Shown: in pieces, positions 60,793 to 64,000 of the stretch
Numbering within the stretch: the stretch's first letter is position 1
Layout of the letters: each line of letters opens with the position of its first letter
Assembly (NCBI GenBank): GCA_017551905.1
Contig: JAFZKK010000123.1
Location: forward strand, 1 to 64,000
Direction: 5' to 3'
Source: Salinivirgaceae bacterium
GTDB lineage: Bacteria > Bacteroidota > Bacteroidia > Bacteroidales > SZUA-534
Length of the DNA: 64,000 bases
The notes under the pieces: generated by a model
Told to the model about the DNA's origin: nothing
The model's input: only the letters and a program-made list of their open reading frames with translations
The model's database searches: none
Program-made: the position numbers and the translations under genes

Positions 60793-61392
60793 TTATCGCA
60801 GGCCGAAAGTCTCGCCTGTTTTATAGTCGTATTGAACCAACCCGATACCCGAAGCCAGATAGATGCAATAAATCTTCGTATTGACATTGCTAATTGTATC
60901 TATTTCAACCTTTAAGACATCGTTATAGGTTTTGCCGCCAATCTGCAATCCGCTGTAATGCTCGGCACCCACAGGCGCGCCTTCTTTCATTATATCGAAC
61001 TCGAAATAATCGAGCCCCAGAGGCACATAATAGCTGCTGAGCGTTCCGTAGTGATAAAACTCTATCATATAATGGGTGCGGAGTTTCAGGTTCTGCGACG
61101 AGCAACGAATCTGGATATTGTTCACCGAATCGATATCGGAATTGCTGTACGCCTTGCATTCGCAGATGGTCGATTCGTTGGTATTTATGGTGTAGTGCGA
61201 TGTGCTGTAAACATCGTTGAACACAAAAGTTTGTGTGGCATTTCCGCATTCAAAAGTCCGCTGCTCGCCTTCGGCATAAGGAATCCACGCCATGCGAGCC
61301 GATGGGAAAGACGGGCAGTCGGTTCGTTTTGTGCAGGCCGCCGCAATCAACACAACAGCGAACGGTAAAATAGTACGTATCTTCATAATCAT
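60793..61392 (-). CDS. Hypothetical lipoprotein
   Basis: A 199-residue lipoprotein with lipobox AAAC just after the hydrophobic helix. The mature part is beta-rich with several Cys (CPSF, FECGN, CECKAY, IRCSS) and ends YLASGIGLVQYDYKTGETFGLR, a C-terminus seen in Bacteroidota periplasmic beta proteins of unknown role. I do not recognise a named family. The ATG at 61392 overlaps the DUF262 stop codon in an ATGA junction, so its translation is coupled to that gene. Confidence 0.75.
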   Translation of the reverse strand: MIMKIRTILPFAVVLIAAACTKRTDCPSFPSARMAWIPYAEGEQRTFECGNATQTFVFNDVYSTSHYTINTNESTICECKAYSNSDIDSVNNIQIRCSSQNLKLRTHYMIEFYHYGTLSSYYVPLGLDYFEFDIMKEGAPVGAEHYSGLQIGGKTYNDVLKVEIDTISNVNTKIYCIYLASGIGLVQYDYKTGETFGLR

Positions 61393-62495
61393 TCTTCAGT
61401 TAAAAGCGAGCGAATCCATTGCACGTCTTCTTTCAGATGAGTTGCGCCCGAAACCGAGTAGCGTTTCGAGAATTTGGCGTCCCAAAACCATTTTTCGAGC
61501 GTTTTCTGATGCTCGGGATAGATGGTTCCGCTGCCAGCCGTGAAGAAGTAATACTGCAATGTCGGAATCAGATTATGATAAAAGGCAAGGTCGCCCGAGA
61601 TGCGCATTTTTTTCAGGAAATCTAGCGTGCTGATAAGCGCCGTCCGTGTGCGCGGCCATATCTTCTGACAGATGTCGGGAGTGAGTTTTAGCTGATAGAG
61701 GCTGCGGGCGTCGTCGAAGGCATTGAGCGTAAGCGACAGCGTGAAGACCTTCTCGCTCAAGCGGCCAACTTGCTTCATGCGCGCCGGTGTGTTGAAATCG
61801 TCGATGTTCTGCTTCAGGTCGAACTTCTCGCTCCAAGTGGTGGCGTGCACAAGGTCGAAAACGGTTAGGTGCTTGCCGCCTTGGTTGATGCGCTCGAAAA
61901 TCTCCACCACATCGTCAACATCAGTGTTGGTTGTCAGAACGATACTCATCGGGTAGTTGACAAAAATGTCGCGGCACTGCTGCCAATTCTCGACAACCTT
62001 CTTTTGGTTGCGCATCTTGCTTTTTTCAAGCTCGGCAAGCGTTTCAGTAAAAGCATCCTTGTCAATTATCCGCCAGGCCGGGATGTTGTATTTCTCGCGC
62101 TGGCTTCGTGGTATCAAGAACTCGCACCGCTCCGGATTGAAACATATTGTCGCATAGTCGACATCGCCCATATTCTTTCCCTTGAGCGCGGCAAAGAGCG
62201 ACATTATGCGCTGCTGACCGTCCAAAATGAACTGAAAATCGCCCTCGGTTTTGGTGTCGTCAATGCCATCGATGTCGAACGGACGGATGAAGAAGGCGTA
62301 TTTGGCCGGAGCCTTCCAAAAGAACAGCGAGCCGATAGGATACTGATTGTAAATGGAATTGAGCAACTTCACAACTTTCGATTTCTCCCAGATGTAATCG
62401 CGCTGAAAACGAGGAATTTTAATGTTTCCGGCCTGCAACTCATCAAGTAGCCGCTGCAAAGTCCAGTCGCCTATTATGTTAAGTTTTTGTTCCAT
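61389..62495 (-). CDS. DUF262-domain protein
   Basis: A 368-residue protein with the DUF262/GmrS-like fold: WTLQRLLDEL, the ParB-like strand IPRFQRDYIWEKSKVV, FILDGQQRIMSLFAAL and FERINQGGKHLT. In type IV restriction enzyme GmrSD and relatives, this fold hydrolyses a nucleotide to drive a nuclease; here the nuclease-bearing DUF1524 half (with its HxxP motif) is absent, and the C-terminus is only helical (to residue 368). It could be a stand-alone regulator or a remnant of a defence system. Start 62495 is the first ATG; an in-frame GTG at 62516 is an alternative. Confidence 0.85.
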   Translation of the reverse strand: MEQKLNIIGDWTLQRLLDELQAGNIKIPRFQRDYIWEKSKVVKLLNSIYNQYPIGSLFFWKAPAKYAFFIRPFDIDGIDDTKTEGDFQFILDGQQRIMSLFAALKGKNMGDVDYATICFNPERCEFLIPRSQREKYNIPAWRIIDKDAFTETLAELEKSKMRNQKKVVENWQQCRDIFVNYPMSIVLTTNTDVDDVVEIFERINQGGKHLTVFDLVHATTWSEKFDLKQNIDDFNTPARMKQVGRLSEKVFTLSLTLNAFDDARSLYQLKLTPDICQKIWPRTRTALISTLDFLKKMRISGDLAFYHNLIPTLQYYFFTAGSGTIYPEHQKTLEKWFWDAKFSKRYSVSGATHLKEDVQWIRSLLTEE

Positions 62496-62586
62496 TTGAA
62501 ATGTTTTTTGTTTCACAATTATACGGTTTTATTTTCAAAAGGCGCAAAGAGGAACGGAAAATGAAAGACATGATTTGAAAAATAAA

Positions 62587-62630
62587 AAACGCCAACCCGC
62601 ATCGGTGCAGATTGGCGTTTGTTTTTTCCG
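62587..62630. terminator. Terminator after secG
   Basis: Perfect 9-bp stem AAACGCCAA (62587-62595) with TTGGCGTTT (62612-62620), a 16-base loop and T-runs on both sides. It serves the minus-strand secG gene. Confidence 0.85.
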
Positions 62631-62639
62631 TTTGGATTC

Positions 62640-62981
62640 TTATTCGGCGCTTTGCTCCATTGCCGGTGCTGTGGCCGGGAAGTTGTTCTGCTGCATGAAC
62701 GGGTCGGCAGCTTCGTCAATCTTCTCTTGAATGACACTGCTGTTTGCGTCAATCTCGTCACGGTTGATTGATGCTGCGGCAAGAATGCAGAGAACAAACA
62801 ATGTTCCGGCTAATCCCCAAGTGAATTTCTCCAGGAAGTCGGTTGTCTTGCGGACACCCATAACCTGATTCGCACTTGAAAAGTTTGCGGTCAAACCGCC
62901 ACCTTTTGAGTTTTGTACCAGAACAGTGAGTATTATCAGAATACAAACCAAGAAAATAAGAACGGTGATGATTGTAAACAT
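62640..62981 (-). CDS. secG: Preprotein translocase subunit SecG
   Basis: A small subunit of the SecYEG channel. Two hydrophobic helices (about 3-22 and 54-72) are separated by the conserved VLVQNSKGGGL and FSSANQVMGVRKTTDFLEKFTW. The 113 residues include a hydrophilic C-terminal tail of about 35 residues rich in Gln, Ala and Pro, which is longer than in E. coli but common in Bacteroidota. It is last in lptE-TPR protein-secG and is followed by a strong terminator. Confidence 0.95.
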   Translation of the reverse strand: MFTIITVLIFLVCILIILTVLVQNSKGGGLTANFSSANQVMGVRKTTDFLEKFTWGLAGTLFVLCILAAASINRDEIDANSSVIQEKIDEAADPFMQQNNFPATAPAMEQSAE

Positions 62982-62990
62982 TTCCTTAAA

Positions 62991-63767
62991 TTATTTATTG
63001 TTAATGATTTCGTTTATTTCTCGAATTCGAGCCGCAAAGTAAACTTTTTTTTGTGGATATTTCAAACATAATTTTTCGTAAATCAGCAACGCTTTCTCGT
63101 AATGGCCTTGCGACACGTTAATTTTCGCAAGCGTTTCCGTCATAAGACCGGTGTCGTTGGCCGAGTTGTTATCTGAAATATTGGTGTCAGCAGCTGTTTC
63201 TACGCCCGCAACATCAGCCGTTTCTCCCTGATTCTCACCCATTTTGCTCATAAGCGATTGTTTGAATCCTATTTCAGAGAATTTGTCGAGCAGTTCGTCT
63301 TGATGCGATTTCTTTGCGTCGGGGCTAATAGCGTTTTGGGTGGCCTGTTTGTCCAAATCTTGCTTTTGTTTTACTTCGGCCGCAGCAGCCATAATCAGCT
63401 TGTCCAATTCGGCCTTCGCCTTCTCAGCCGCAGTCAGCCTCGGCTTAAAGCCGGCAGCAGCCTCAAGCGCGCGAAAATCGAAGAACTCCTCCTCTACTGC
63501 CCTTTGCGACGGCTCGGCATCGTGCTTTATTATGACGCGCTCGTTGAGCAGGAAAAACAGCTTTGTGCGGTTGGTCACAAAAATCGCGTTCTCGCGCAGA
63601 ATCTTGTCGTAGTTAGAATATCCCTGATTACGAAAATTCTTGACATACAGCATTCTGGCAGACTGAAAGAACGGATATTCATTAACCATTCCTTCAATCT
63701 CAGCAAGCTCGCGGTCGCCCATATTCTCGGGGCTACGCATATATGCCAACAGTTTCTCCTTATTCAT
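62991..63767 (-). CDS. Tetratricopeptide-like protein between lptE and secG
   Basis: A 258-residue soluble protein with no signal peptide. The front has EKLLAYMRSPENMGDRELAEIEGMVNEYPFFQSARMLYVKN, a helical unit seen in Bacteroidota; the middle is charged, low-complexity and probably disordered (about 120-205); the end is a single TPR-like pair (KINVSQGHYEKALLIYEKL). Its function is unknown. The gene sits 9 bases before secG and 14 after lptE. As far as I recall this order is conserved in Bacteroidales, which suggests an envelope or secretion link. Confidence 0.75.
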   Translation of the reverse strand: MNKEKLLAYMRSPENMGDRELAEIEGMVNEYPFFQSARMLYVKNFRNQGYSNYDKILRENAIFVTNRTKLFFLLNERVIIKHDAEPSQRAVEEEFFDFRALEAAAGFKPRLTAAEKAKAELDKLIMAAAAEVKQKQDLDKQATQNAISPDAKKSHQDELLDKFSEIGFKQSLMSKMGENQGETADVAGVETAADTNISDNNSANDTGLMTETLAKINVSQGHYEKALLIYEKLCLKYPQKKVYFAARIREINEIINNK

Positions 63768-63781
63768 AACCAACTCACAAT

Positions 63782-64000
63782 CTACCAGTTAACAACCGAT
63801 TTTGTAAATATGTCGTCAATCAGGTCTTCTATAATCAACGTAACAAGCTGGTCTTCAACATCCGACAGGCTGTTCTGGCTGTCGTAGTCCTGATAGCGCG
63901 AGAAGCTACTGTCGAAATTCGCCTTGGGGTCCTTATTGTTCACAAATTTAACTTTGACCGATACCGAAAGCCTGTTCTGCGAAGCGATGTCACCGCTTTT
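63782..64000 (-). CDS. lptE: LptE-family outer-membrane assembly protein, C-terminal part
   Basis: Only the last 72 codons are in the window; the 5' end is cut by the edge. The reading frame ends SQNSLSDVEDQLVTLIIEDL...DDIFTKSVVNW, matching the C-terminus of the Bacteroidota LptE (LPS-assembly) family: FVNNKDPKANFDSSFSRYQDYDS, the acidic helix and a terminal NW. LptE plugs the LptD channel in lipopolysaccharide export. It belongs to the lptE-TPR-secG unit. Confidence 0.8.
   Translation of the reverse strand, partial: KSGDIASQNRLSVSVKVKFVNNKDPKANFDSSFSRYQDYDSQNSLSDVEDQLVTLIIEDLIDDIFTKSVVNW

Overview
The window looks like chromosomal DNA of a member of the Bacteroidales (phylum Bacteroidota), probably an uncultured gut- or rumen-type lineage. 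The basis is a GldH lipoprotein, a PorE-like OmpA protein, type IX secretion (T9SS) C-terminal sorting domains, a TonB receptor/DUF4249 pair, a Bacteroidota-type LptE end, and many TAnnTTTG -7 boxes, the element read by the Bacteroidota primary sigma factor. No rRNA, tRNA, CRISPR array, integrase or transposase was recognised.

Layout. (1) 1-10.5 kb is core metabolism: frr (cut by the window edge) and pyrH; an OmpA-type lipoprotein; deoC; then a long leftward gene train kdsB-purD-membrane protein-purM-prfA-alpha/beta hydrolase-pyrF. (2) 10.7-22.3 kb holds five tandem paralogues. Each has a signal peptide, periplasmic TPR repeats, one membrane helix, a heptad coiled coil and a cytoplasmic SpoIIE/PP2C-type phosphatase. 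They are separated by spacers built from degenerate 6-base repeats. (3) 22.4-28.4 kb: an EamA transporter, a TonB receptor with its DUF4249 lipoprotein, and an Ntn-type amide hydrolase. (4) 28.4-40.3 kb is a cluster of four very large secreted proteins. All have nearly the same signal peptide, BspA-type leucine-rich repeats and the same T9SS tail, but different centres: a HExxHxxGxxH metalloprotease-like module in the first and last, and C10 (streptopain-like) cysteine-protease-like modules in the second and third. The second also carries an alpha/beta hydrolase. A small membrane protein is embedded in the cluster. (5) 40.4-51 kb: aldo/keto reductase, PorE-like protein, rsfS-ftsH-DUF2007-cdsA-psd, a ferredoxin, manA and groS-groL. 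(6) 51-64 kb: a cation diffusion facilitator, then leftward housekeeping trains (coaD ... rdgB-ricT-gldH-trmB-small ORF-rluA; DUF262-lipoprotein-yifB; lptE-TPR-secG).

The genes suggest a cell that secretes and surface-anchors digestive or adhesive LRR-protease hybrids through T9SS. GldH and the PorE-like protein belong to that machinery or to gliding. The cell also runs a set of parallel periplasm-sensing phosphatases whose sensors differ while the catalytic output is almost constant.

The signals I find most worth following are the phosphatase array with whole-heptad changes in linker length; the LRR cassette cluster with constant ends and swapped effector centres; 28-bp palindromes sitting inside three of its reading frames at the same codon position; and a class of intergenic tracts phase-locked at 6 or 7 bases that recurs at most large gaps.
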